Shown: in pieces, positions 42,622-52,987 of the stretch | How the letters are laid out: each line of letters opens with the position of its first letter | Position numbering within the stretch: position 1 is the first letter of the stretch | NCBI GenBank assembly: GCA_039707655.1 | Contig: CM077666.1 | Span: forward strand, 240,528,166-240,592,165 | Origin: Elymus sibiricus | Taxonomy: Eukaryota > Streptophyta > Magnoliopsida > Poales > Poaceae | Direction of reading: 5' to 3' | Length of the DNA: 64,000 nucleotides | Program-made: the position numbers and the translations under genes | The notes under the pieces: model-generated | What the model saw: only the letters and a program-made list of their open reading frames with translations | What the model was told of the DNA's origin: nothing | Databases searched by the model: none

Positions 42622-43995
42622 GATTCTCAAACAAGTGTTAGTGGAAGAAAGAAACGAACTAGACCAATGTACCTTATCCAATGTTGAAGATGGATCAATG
42701 ATCACCCAATATGGTATTATGGAAATAGTGCAATTGGTACCGGATTGTGTCAATCTCACACCTACACAAGTAAAGCTTTTGGAGGAGTTTGGTTAGGATG
42801 GTGGCACAAAATTTCTGCAACTGTTAGCAAGATATCAATAATGTTGAAAAAGATTCACAAGTTCGCACGTGAAAACAAGTAGACCAATAGCAATAAGGAG
42901 TACACGGAAACACACACACGGATAGATAAATGAGGTCGTGCAACCAAGGAATGAGCTCAAAATGTGGAATCCACGAAAAATGCTCGTGTTGCACCACACT
43001 AGAGAGACGCTAGCGCGATTGCTCAATAGGCGGATACGAACTTGTGCACAACCTATAAGAGGCAAAACGTAACGCTTCCTATCTCACTTATGCTATTTAT
43101 GTATGATTCCCGATGAACTTGTCACAATGATCCAAGATGATCAAATATGATATGTAATGTGGCGATGCTATGGCTATTGCTTACAAGCTTGTTGTTACTC
43201 TTTTCTCTTTGCTTAAAAGCTTCTCTTTCTTTCGATATTTTCCTTTGGCCACGTATGCGAAATGCTCTTACGATGATAGCAAGGATGTATATGCGGGAAC
43301 AAAGTTTTGGCACAAGAGATGATATGAGTATGTATGCACGCGATGGTAGCTATGCGGCTCGGTATCACTAAAGTGCACAAGTAGCGTTGCCGGCAATACT
43401 CAAATGGCTAGTCTCGTAGGAAAGCTACGCAAAAGATGGTCTCGGGGGTTCACAATGTAATGGCAAGGGAGAGAACAAGATGTCGTCGAGGTTACCGCCC
43501 TTGCTTACGGTTGTGGTGTCACGATGGTGGGACGGTCGTTGTTGATGTCGAAGAAGGGGAGTGCACGGTCTTCAGTACGTTGGCGAAGATGCCCTTCTCG
43601 TAGAAAGTGTCAATGTTGCGGAAGTTGTCAGGTGTGGCGATTGTTGAGCGGTGGTAGGGCGGTTGTACCGGTCGACCGGTAGTTGACCGGTAGTTGGGCG
43701 GTACAACCGGTAAACACGGGAAAAATTTCCAGATTTCAAATCTGGCGGAAGAACACGAGATGTAAGAGGAAAATTGGTGGGGAAAGGAATTTTTTTGGGG
43801 AATTTCGTGGTGGGGAAGGCTAGATCCACTTGAAACACAGCAAATCCATGGATCAAAATCAACAAAACATGATCAAACCAACAAATCACAAAATTTTTGG
43901 TATGGCTATTTTTGTGGGGAATTTTCGAAATTGGGCAAAAACAACAAAATTGGGGCTAGAAAGTGGAGGGGATGAACTCCAAAGTGTGAATCAAC
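42622..43995 (-). other. El-E unit 1 leader
   Basis: Non-coding, with the GCTT hairpin pair (43179-43221) and palindromes near the LTR (43659-43671 GCGGTTGTACCGG; 43698-43710 in inverse orientation, GCGGTACAACCGG). No gene is seen. Confidence 0.75.
43659..43710. promoter_or_regulatory. Leader palindromes, spacer TTGTA (El-E unit 1)
   Basis: Two full units facing each other with ACCGGTAGTTG pieces between them; the whole 52-bp stretch is an imperfect inverted repeat. Unit 2 has the same at about 57033-57085. Confidence 0.6.
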
Positions 43996-44009
43996 GTGGC
44001 TCTGATCCA
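43996..44009 (-). other. El-E unit 1 primer-binding site
   Basis: The minus strand reads TGGATCAGAGCCAC: initiator tRNA-Met complement missing one base after TGG. Unit 2 has the same at 57371-57384. Confidence 0.75.
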
Positions 44010-44012
44010 AGA

Positions 44013-44953
44013 TGATGTAGGGTGGAACCCTAGATGACGATCTTTTTACACTTTAGGAGGGGGGGAAAGGAGCAAATCCAAGAAGAACACAAGAGGAACA
44101 CTCAAATGACACAATCCAAATCACACATGCACTAGATCCACATACACATAGTAGAGATACAAGATCCAAAGTCAACACAAGAGGATACACGGTAGCTAGT
44201 TCATCCCAATCCGTAGAGGAGTTGAGGTCTTGAATCCGGAGCAGATCTTCTCACATGGGTCTCATGGAGGTCTTGATCTCCATGGGAGAGGTATGGATGA
44301 GCAAAGCTCTATCTCAAAGAGCTATCTACTTTGCTAACCCTAATTCGGAGCTAGGAGACGAGTATTTATAGTCCAAGGGGTAAGTGGAGGGATACATGGG
44401 TCGTTGCCCTTTCACAGCGCGCAGGCTGACCGGTTGTACCGGACTTGCGGGCGGTTGTACCGCTGGGTGCTCAGGCACCGGTTCCTGGAGGTGTTCGCTG
44501 AAGGGAGGACCGGTTGTACCGCTTGGGGGACCGGTTGTACCGGGCTGGCTGGCGCTGGGGAAATAACCGGGCTGGTACCGGCCTTGCTCCGCTCGAATAC
44601 AGAAGGTTGACCGGTACTTGGGCGGTAGTGGAGCGGTTAAACCGGTGGACCGGTTGTTGACCGGTAGTGGGGCGGTTGTACCGGTGTTCCTGGGCTGGGC
44701 ACAGTCATTTCCAAGTCCTTGGTGTCCATCTTCCTCCATTCCTTCTCCTTGGCCGATTCCTTTGTACCTAAGTATGCAAAGTGTCTCCGTTTGAGGTAGT
44801 AGCCATGTCTCACTCGAGTCGAATGGAAGTTCACTAAGGAGAGATGTCACCTCGGTTTCGAGAGCTCTTGCATGTGCTCGTGTCATCGGTCCTCTTGGTA
44901 CTTGGGGAGACGTAGGTGGGTCCATGGGGATGACCGTAGGATGCTCCGCATCA
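44013..44953 (-). repeat. El-E LTR2 (941 bp), shared by both units
   Basis: A complete LTR whose left neighbour is a primer-binding site and whose right neighbour is a polypurine tract. It is therefore the 5' LTR of unit 1 and the 3' LTR of unit 2. About 11 differences from LTR3 by eye. Confidence 0.93.
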
Positions 44954-45191
44954 TCTCCCCCCCTTGGGAAAGATCCGTCCTCGGATCGGAATTCTCATCA
45001 CCATGGAAGGGAGATAAATCCTTGACGTTGAAGATGTCGCTCACGTTGTACTTGTCACGAGGGATGTCGATCTTGTATGCATTGTCGTTGTAGCGTGCTA
45101 GCTCCTTGAATGGTCCATCGGCTCGAGGTAGTAGCTTGGACTTGCGCTCGTTGGGGAAGCGGTCTTTGCGAAGGTGTAGCCATACAAGATT
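44954..45191 (-). pseudogene. El-E unit 2: polypurine tract and integrase C-terminus
   Basis: Seven-G polypurine tract, then the GPY/F-like end ([25 protein letters not shown]) and [13 protein letters not shown]. The frame is cut at 45191 by El-D and resumes at 51190. AGATT at 45187-45191 is the left target duplication of El-D. Confidence 0.88.
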
Positions 45192-46179
45192 TGATGAGGA
45201 CATCCCTAGTACTTTACCATCTTTTCCTATTGATGATGTTACTCCTCAAGACAAGCCCAATGAAGTGAGGATTGGACCAATGACAAGAGCTCGTGCAAAG
45301 TTACTTGAGCAACAGGTGAATTCTCTCTTAGTTGATAATGCTATTCATTTTGATGAGAGCTTTATACTGCCTAAATCCTTGTGTGTATGTATTGTTAGGT
45401 ACATTGGAGAGGAAGGCATGGCACAAGGGAGCAAGGAGGCATGGCAGCAACGAAAGGAGGAAGGCCTGGAAGTGAAGACCCTGCAGAGTTCCCAGGGCGG
45501 TAGTACCGCTTCCATCGCGGTAGTACCGCTTCCATCGCGGCAAGCCAGCCCGGCAAGCTCGTCACCGTCAAGCTCATCGCGGTAGTACCGCGCGTCCATC
45601 GCGGTAGTACCGCTTATCACGGTAGTACCGCCACCGACTACCGGACTACTGCCGCTTACGAAATCGGTACTGGTATCTCCTGGACACCAAACGGAACAAG
45701 GACGGCACTTGACATTTGTACAAGCGGTAGTACCGCTTATCACGGTAGTACCGCTTGTTATAAGCGGTAGTACCGCTCTGCCTGCGTGCAGGTTTTGGGC
45801 TGTCCAGCCCGTGTACCCCTTCGATCTCGTTTTGAGACTATAAATACCCGTCCCCTAGAGTTAGTTAAAGTTAGACTACGATAAAACATAAACCCTAGAA
45901 CCTCTTGTTGAACTGCGAGAAGCATTCATCTTGAAGTATTACCTTTGCAAATTCTGCGTGTTATCTGCTGTTCCACTGGGAAGAAGAAGATACAGGACCA
46001 CTTGTAGTCGGTGGCTACTTGTGCACGTGTGTGGAGTTGAGAATATCCAAGGGGTTGCTAGCTGTTGCATTGGCAACAGGGATCGGCCAGGAGAGTTTTC
46101 AGCAAGACACAAGTTATCAGATTCATCCATCCACGATTTCACCAAGTGCTCATTGAGAAGATCGGGCCACCCCTTATCA
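45192..46179 (+). repeat. El-D 5' LTR (988 bp)
   Basis: TGATGAGGACATCCC...GGGCCACCCCTTATCA. Encodes IPSTLPSFPIDDVTPQ and [19 protein letters not shown] near its start. A TATA-like GACTATAAATACCCG lies near 45837. Confidence 0.93.
45497..45775. promoter_or_regulatory. U3 palindrome array, spacer TAGTA (El-D 5' LTR)
   Basis: About eight units of GCGGTAGTACCGC or ACGGTAGTACCGC with irregular gaps. The 3' LTR has the same array at 50498-50786 with some units mutated (GTAGTAACGC, GTAGTAATGC). Confidence 0.72.
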
Positions 46180-46182
46180 TCT

Positions 46183-46190
46183 TGGTATCA
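46183..46190 (+). other. El-D primer-binding site, truncated
   Basis: TGGTATCA matches the first eight bases of the initiator tRNA-Met complement; the next bases (TGCGGGAC) are gag. The deletion thus left an 8-base site, unless pairing extends elsewhere. Confidence 0.65.
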
Positions 46191-46588
46191 TGCGGGACAG
46201 ATTTGTGCCAAAAAATTATATTCGTACTCTCTATGATCAATTGCAGCAATTGAAGCAAGGTATTATGTCTGTTGATGCTTATTACAAGGAGATGGAGTTG
46301 ATTCTACAACGTGCTCGTGTGAGAGAGGAACCTGAGCAAACTATGCAGCGTTTCCTTTCAGGTTTGCAATTTAAAATCAAGAGCATTGTGAGGCATCTCC
46401 AATATGCTGATATGAATGAGTTATTACATCATGCCCGTGAGGCTGAAGCACAGTTAGCCGAAGAGGCACGGATGGCAGCCAGAAATTCCGCTAGGAGTCG
46501 GTTCCCTCCCAGAACATCTCCTACTACACCTCCACCAGCCCAAAATTCCTCAATTCGTGGTACATCTTCTCGTCAACCAAATTTCTAG
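46190..46588 (+). pseudogene. El-D gag, C-terminal half
   Basis: Begins at RFVPKNYIRTLYDQLQQLKQ, equivalent to RARFVPTHY in El-E. It continues through EEPEQTMQRFLSGLQ and ends at a stop at 46586-46588 just before the knuckle, which is in another frame. The first ATG at 46190 is created at the deletion junction. Confidence 0.8.
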
Positions 46589-47531
46589 TATTTCCAATAA
46601 AAAGAAGTCACCACAACCAGCAGCAAGTACCAATAGTTCTAGTATATCTACAGCAAGAAATAGAGACATGAGCTGCCATACCTGTGGAGGAAGAGGCCAC
46701 TTTAAGAGAGATTGTTCTAACAAAAAAGTTATGCTTATTAATGAGGACAATGAGTATGAGACAGGTGATGATGCTGATCCTACTGATGATGATGCGTATG
46801 ATGATGATGATGGTCCACTTGATGCATATGCTACCCACTATCCATCTATTGTTTGCACACAAAAATCTTTGAGTGTTACTCCAAGTCCTGAAAATCAGAG
46901 ATGCAATTTATTTCAAACCAAGGCTGTTGTTGGTCCTCAAATGGCTTGCAAGGTTATTATTGATGGAGGGAGTTGCAGAAATTTAGCAAGCAAAGATTTA
47001 TGTGCAAAGCTGAAACTGAAATATATACCACACCCTCATCCTTATTACATACAGTGGCTGAGTGATAATGGAGAGATGAAGGTGAGCCACATGGTGAGAG
47101 TTGAATTTCAGATTGGACCATACAAGGATACCATTGAGTGTGATGTGGTTCCTATGACTGTTTGCCACATGTTGCTGGGAAGACCATGGCAATTCGACAG
47201 GAGTGCTATACATAATGGAAGAGCAAATACATACCAATTGAATTGGCATGGGAAGGACATAATTTTGCGGCCTATGACACCACAGCAAATTGTAAATGAG
47301 TCTCGTCAAAAAACTGAAGTCAATCTTGAGAAGGAGAGTGAGAGAGTAGATAGACGAGAGAATACTATTTCTGTGAGTGAGAGTAGCAAAAACAAATCGA
47401 GTGGTAAAAATAAAAGTGAGGGAGTGAACCTACTATGCATGTTAGCCACCAAAGAGGACTTGAGAGAATTTCGTGAGGATCCTAGTTTAGTTCCTATTGC
47501 TTATGCACAAGGGAGAAATTTTGGTTTCTAA
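46557..47531 (+). pseudogene. El-D zinc knuckle and protease-like region
   Basis: CCHC knuckle CHTCGGRGHFKRDC, an acidic linker (ETGDDADPTDDDAYDDDDG), then CKVIIDGGSCRNLASKDL in the place of the protease and CDVVPMTVCHMLLGRPWQFD. Protease usually needs D-[ST]-G; all elements here have DGG, so this may be a divergent active site. Stop at 47529 falls in the linker before RT. Confidence 0.8.
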
Positions 47532-47551
47532 TGACATGACCCCTCTCTCTA

Positions 47552-48538
47552 TTGGTGTTTCTAATGTGTTGCAGGATTTTGGTGATGTTTCCGGAGGAGG
47601 TACCCGCAGGTTTACCACCATTGCGTGGGATAGAGCATCAAATTGACTTGATTCCGGGAGCTACATTGCCAAACCGAGCCCCCTATAGGACAAATCCCCA
47701 AGAGACAAAAGAAATTCAGCAACAAGTACAAGAGCTTCTTGATAAAGGGTATATTCGAATCAGCTTAAGCCCTTGTGCTGTTCCTGTTATTTTAGTTCCT
47801 AAGAAAGATGGTACTTGGCGCATGTGTGTCGATTGTAGAGCAATTAACAACATCACTATTCGTTATCGTCATCCTATACCACGTTTGGAAGACATGTTAG
47901 ATGAATTAAGTGGTGCTGCTGTTTTCTCTAAAATTGATTTGCGTAGTGGTTATCATCAAATTAGGATGAAAGAGGGGGATGAGTGGAAAACAGCCTTTAA
48001 AACAAAATTTGGTTTATATGAGTGGTTAGTAATGCCCTTTGGTTTAACTAATGCACCTAGTACTTTCATGAGATTAATGAACCATGTTTTGAGAGATTTT
48101 ATTGGCAAGTTTGTGGTTGTGTACTTTGATGATATACTAATTTACAGCCGCAATGAATCTGAACATATTGAACATATTAGACAAGTTTTGCATGTGCTAC
48201 GTGACAATCAACTTTATGGTAATCTTGCTAAGTGCACATTTTGCAAAGATAAGGTCATATTTCTGGGATATGTTGTTTCTAAGCATGGAATTGAAGTAGA
48301 TGAAACTAAAATTGAAGCTATTCAAAATTGGCCAATTCCCATGAATGTTAGTCAAGTAAGAAGTTTTAATGGATTGGCTGGTTTCTATAGACGTTTTGTG
48401 AAAGATTTTAGTACTCTTGCTGCACCTTTGAATGATCTTACTAAAAAAGGTGTTGAATTCGAATGGGGGGCAACACAAGATATTGCATTTGATGAGCTGA
48501 AAAAACGTTTGATTTCTGCCCCATTGTATACTTCCTGA
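47552..48538 (+). pseudogene. El-D reverse transcriptase
   Basis: From [20 protein letters not shown] onward the RT is well preserved: [28 protein letters not shown] (motif A), [19 protein letters not shown] and [12 protein letters not shown]. Then [20 protein letters not shown] follows. A one-base loss near 47588 (GATGTTTCCGG) separates it from the previous frame, and another indel near 48530 ends it before RNase H. Confidence 0.85.
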
Positions 48539-50195
48539 TTTCAATAAGCAATTCGAAATTGAGTGTGATGCTAGTGGTATTGGAATTGGAGGAGTGCTCA
48601 TGCAAGAGAATAAACCCGTGGCATATTTTTCTGAAAAATTGAGTGGTGCCCAATTGAATTATTCTGTTTATGATAAAGAATTGTATGCGCTTGTTAGAGT
48701 TCTTGAGGTTTGGAAACATTATTTGTGGCCAAAAGAATTTATCATACATTCTGATCATGAGGCATTGAAATTTTTAAAGAGCCAATCTAATCTTAATAAA
48801 CGTCATGCTAAGTGGGTTGAATTTATTGAATCGTTCCCATACATAATTAAGTATAAGAAAGGTAAAGATAATGTCGTTGCTGATGCTCTCTCTAGGAAAA
48901 ACATGTTATTGACACAATTAGATGTGCAAGTTCCTGGTTTGGAGAGTTTGCGTGATTTGTATGCTCAAGATAATGATTTTTCAATGCCATATGCCCACTG
49001 TACTGCTATGAAAGCATGGGATAAATTTCATTTGCATGATGGATATTTGTTTAGAGCTAACAAATTATGTGTGCCCGAGTCGTCCGTGCGTTTGTTATTA
49101 TTGCAGGAATCACATAGTGGTGGATTGATGGGACACTTTGGGCGTGAGAAGACATTACTCATGTTGGCTGATCACTTCTATTGGCCACGCATGAGAAGAG
49201 ACGTGGACAGATTTGTGAGGCGTTGCATCACTTGCAACAAGGCTAAATCAAAATTAAAGCCTCATGGTTTGTATACTCCTCTTCCTGCACCTACTACTCC
49301 ATGGGAGGATATTAGTATGGATTTTGTGCTAGGATTACCAAGAACAAGAAGAGGACATGATTCTATATTTGTGGTAGTGGATAGATTCTCTAAAATGTCA
49401 CACTTTATTGCATGCCACAAGAGCGACGATGCGTCGCATATTGCTAATCTGTTTTTCAGGGACATAGTACGCTTACATGGAGTACCAAGGACAATTGTTT
49501 CTGATCGTGACGTGAAGTTTATGAGCTATTTCTGGAAGACATTGTGGGGGAAGCTGGGAACAAAGCTGTTGTTTAGTACTACTTGTCACCCCCAAACTGA
49601 TGGACAAACGGAGGTGGTGAATCGCACATTATCCACCTTGTTGAGAGCTATGATCAAGAAAAATCTGCGAGAGTGGGAAGATTGCTTACCGCATGTGGAG
49701 TTTGCTTACAATAGAGCGGTGCATTCTACTACTCAATTGTGCCCGTTTGAGGTGGTGTATGGTTTCAAACCCATCACACCATTTGATTTGCTGCCGCTTC
49801 CAATACAAGAAAGAGTGAACATGGAGGCCTCGAAGCGTGCAAATTTTGTGAGGAAGATACATGAGACGACCAAGCAAGCAATTGAGAAGAAAGGGAAATA
49901 TGTAGCTGATCGTGTTAACAAGAAGCGCAAGGAGGTGATATTTCAGCCCGGAGATATGGTGTGGGTGCATTTTCGCAAGGATAGATTTCCCACATTGCGC
50001 AAGTCGAAGTTGATGCCACGAGGAGCTGGTCCATATAAAGTGCTTGCACGGATAAATAATAATGCCTACAAGATAGATCTTCCTAGTGATGAGTTTGGTG
50101 TTAGTAATTCATTCAATGTTGCTGATTTGACACCCTATTTTGGAGATGACCTTGCTGCGTCGGGGACGACGCCTTTTCAAGGGGGGGGAGGATGA
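48539..50195 (+). CDS. El-D RNase H and integrase
   Basis: Open from about 48540 to 50195. RNase [34 protein letters not shown]. Integrase: zinc region GHFGREKT...[11 protein letters not shown] residues in [18 protein letters not shown] and [14 protein letters not shown]-like [24 protein letters not shown]. No chromodomain. All catalytic residues are present. Eight G in the polypurine tract end the frame at TGA (50193-50195), the LTR's first codon; seven would have read into DDEDIP of the LTR. Confidence 0.85.
50180..50192 (+). other. El-D polypurine tract
   Basis: AGGGGGGGGAGGA before TGATGAGG; eight G. Confidence 0.85.
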
Positions 50196-51189
50196 TGAGG
50201 ACATCCCTAGTACTTTACCATCTTTTCCTATTGATGATGTTACTCCTCAAGACAAGCCCAATGAAGTGAGGATTGGACCAATGACAAGAGCTCGTGCAAA
50301 GTTACTTGAGCAACAAATGAATTCTCTCTTAGTTGATAATGCTATTCATTTTGATGAGAGCTTTATACTGCCTAAATCCTTGTGTGTATGTATTGTTAGG
50401 TACATTGGAGAGGAAGGCATGGCACAAGGGAGCAAGGAGGCATGGCAGCAACGAAAGGAGGAAGGCCTGGAAGTGAAGACCCTGCAGAGTTCCCAGGGCG
50501 GTAGTACCGCTTCCATCGCGGTAGTACCGCTTCCATCGCGGCAAGCCAGCCCGGCAAGCCCGGCAAGCTCGTCACCGTCAAGCTCATCGCGGTAGTAACG
50601 CGCGTCCATCGCGGTAGTACCGCTTATCACGGTAGTACCGCCACCGACTACCGCACTACTGCCGCTTACGAAATCGGTACTGGTATCTCCTGGACACCAA
50701 ACGGAACAAGGACGGCACTTGACATTTGTACAAGCGGTAGTAATGCTTATCACGGTAGTACCGCTTGTTATAAGCGGTAGTACCGCTCTGCCTGCGCGCA
50801 GGTTTTGGGCTGTCCAGCCCGTGTACCCCTTTGATCTCGTTTTGAGACTATAAATACCCGTCCCCTAGAGTTAGTTAAAGTTAGACTACGATAAAACATA
50901 AACCCTAGAACCTCTTGTTGAACTGCGAGAAGCATTCATCTTGAAGTATTACCTTTGCAAATTCTGCGTGTTATCTGCTGTTCCACTGGGAATAAGAAGA
51001 TACAGGACCACTTGTAGTCGGTGGCTACTTGTGCACGTGTGTGGAGTTGAGAATATCCAAGGGGTTGCTAGCTGTTGCATTGGCAACAGGGATCGGCCAG
51101 GAGAGTTTTCAGCAAGACACAAGTTATCAGATTCATCCATCCACGATTTCACCAAGTGCTCATTGAGAAGATCGGGCCACCCCTTATCA
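50193..51189 (+). repeat. El-D 3' LTR (997 bp)
   Basis: Same as the 5' LTR apart from one extra 9-bp unit (CCCGGCAAG-type) and about nine substitutions. Confidence 0.93.
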
Positions 51190-52987
51190 AGATTACCGGG
51201 GTTGAACACCATGGGGTGCTTGTTGATGTTGACCTTGGTCACGAGGCGGTGTACTTGGCGCTCGATCGTGTGCCTTGTATCTTCATGCATCTTCTTGAGG
51301 AAACTTGCGCGTGCACTCGCGTCCATATCGGTTCGCTCTTGTAGCGGTAGTGGTAAGATGTCCAATGGGGACAAAGGGTTGAAACCGTAGACGACCTCGA
51401 AGGGGGACTTGCCGGTAGTAGAGTGTCCTGCTCGATTGTAGGCGAACTCGGCGATGGGTAAACATTCCTCCCACTCCCTTATGTTCTTCTTGATCAACAC
51501 GCGGAGAAGTGTGGAAAGAGTCCGGTTCGTGACCTCCGTTTGGCCGTCGGTCTGAGGGTGATATGCCGATGAGAATAGGAGCTTGATTCCGAGCTTGGCG
51601 CATAGTGTCTTCCAAAAGTAGCTAAGGAACTTGACGTCTCGGTCCGACACGATCGTCTTTGGCACTCCATGCAAACGCAAGATTTCCCTACAAAAGAGAT
51701 TTGCAACATGTGAAGCATCGTCTATCTTGTTGCAAGGAATGAAATGTGCCATCTTAGATAAACGGTCCACAACAACAAATACAGAATCTTTGCCGTTTTG
51801 AGTTCGAGGCAAACCAAGCACGAAATCCATGCTAATATCTTCCCATGGGTGATATGGAATAGGAAGTGGCATATATAAACCATGAGATTGAGCTTTGGAC
51901 TTAGCTTTGCGGCATGTAGAGCACCGGTTGGTGTAGCGTGAGACGTCTCGAAACATCTTGGGCCAAAAGTAGTTCTTGGAGAGCGTAGCGAATGTCTTGT
52001 CACGTCCAAAATGTCCCATGAGTCCTCCACCATGAGCTTCTTTCAAAAGTAGCAAACGAAGAGAAGACTCGGGAATACAAAGTTTGTTAGCTCGCATAAG
52101 ATAACCATCGTTCAGGTAATATTGCTCCCAAGTTTTATGAGGTAAACATTTGGCATAAGGAGTTGCAAATGACGAATCATGCTCATACAAGTCTTTAATG
52201 TGCTCAAAGCCAATAACATTCAACTCAAGTTTGGTAACCAACATGCACTTGCGGGAAAGAGCGTCCGCCACAACATTTTCCTTACCTTTGATATACTTGA
52301 TAACATAAGGAAATGACTCAATGAACTCACTCCATTTAGCATGACGCTTATTCAATTTTGTTTGGCCCTTAAGGTACTTAAGCGTTTCATGATCCGTATG
52401 GATGACAAATTCACGTGGACAGAGATAATGTTCCCACACATGCAAGACTCTTACTAAAGCATATAACTCTTTGTCATAGATGGGGTAGTTAAGTTGCGTG
52501 CCGGAGAGCTTCTCACTAAAATATGCAATGGGCGCTTCTCTTGCATCAACACACCACCAATGCCATTACCACTAGCGCCACAATGCACTTCAAAAGTTTT
52601 ATCAAAGTTGGGTAATGCAAGCAATGGAGCATGTGTAAGCAAGGTTTTAAGCTCATTAAATGTGGCATCTTGAGATGGACCCCAAACAAATGGTGCATTC
52701 TTCTTAGTCAATGCGTGCAATGGTGATGCAATAGTGCTAAAATCCTTCACAAAGGGTCGATAAAATCCGGCTAAGCCAAGAAAACTACGCACTTGAAGCA
52801 AATTGGTTGGTTGTGGCCAATTCTTAATATCATCAATTTTAGTTTCATCAACATGAACTCCCTTAGATGAGACAACAAAACCCAAGAAGACAAGCTTATC
52901 AACACCAAAAGTGCATTTTGCCATGTTAGCATAAAGTCGCTCGTCTCTAAGAATTTGCAATACTTCACTAAGGTGTTTGACATGATC
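51190..52987 (-). pseudogene. El-E unit 2: RT C-terminus, RNase H and integrase core
   Basis: Integrase (51190-~52200) keeps the zinc region and all three DDE segments but is split from its C-terminus by El-D. RNase H has Asp-to-Gly in its first catalytic segment ([10 protein letters not shown]; codon at 52577-52579) and a one-base loss near 52530 after EKRP. The RT thumb (52960-52454) is open, and reading from the stop at 52988-52990 gives [19 protein letters not shown] sequence. Not functional. Confidence 0.85.

Larger units (their letters stand above)
45192..51189 (+). mobile_element. El-D: Ty3/gypsy element lacking leader and gag N-terminus (5,998 bp)
   Basis: LTRs 45192-46179 and 50193-51189, target duplication AGATT (45187-45191, 51190-51194). 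The primer-binding site is followed within a few bases by mid-gag sequence (MRDRFVPKNYIR), so the leader and first half of gag are missing. Coding: gag core, CCHC knuckle, protease-like region, RT, RNase H, integrase, with three frame changes. The palindrome is GCGGTAGTACCGC, in LTRs only. The LTRs differ by about nine substitutions and a 9-bp repeat unit. Confidence 0.93.
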
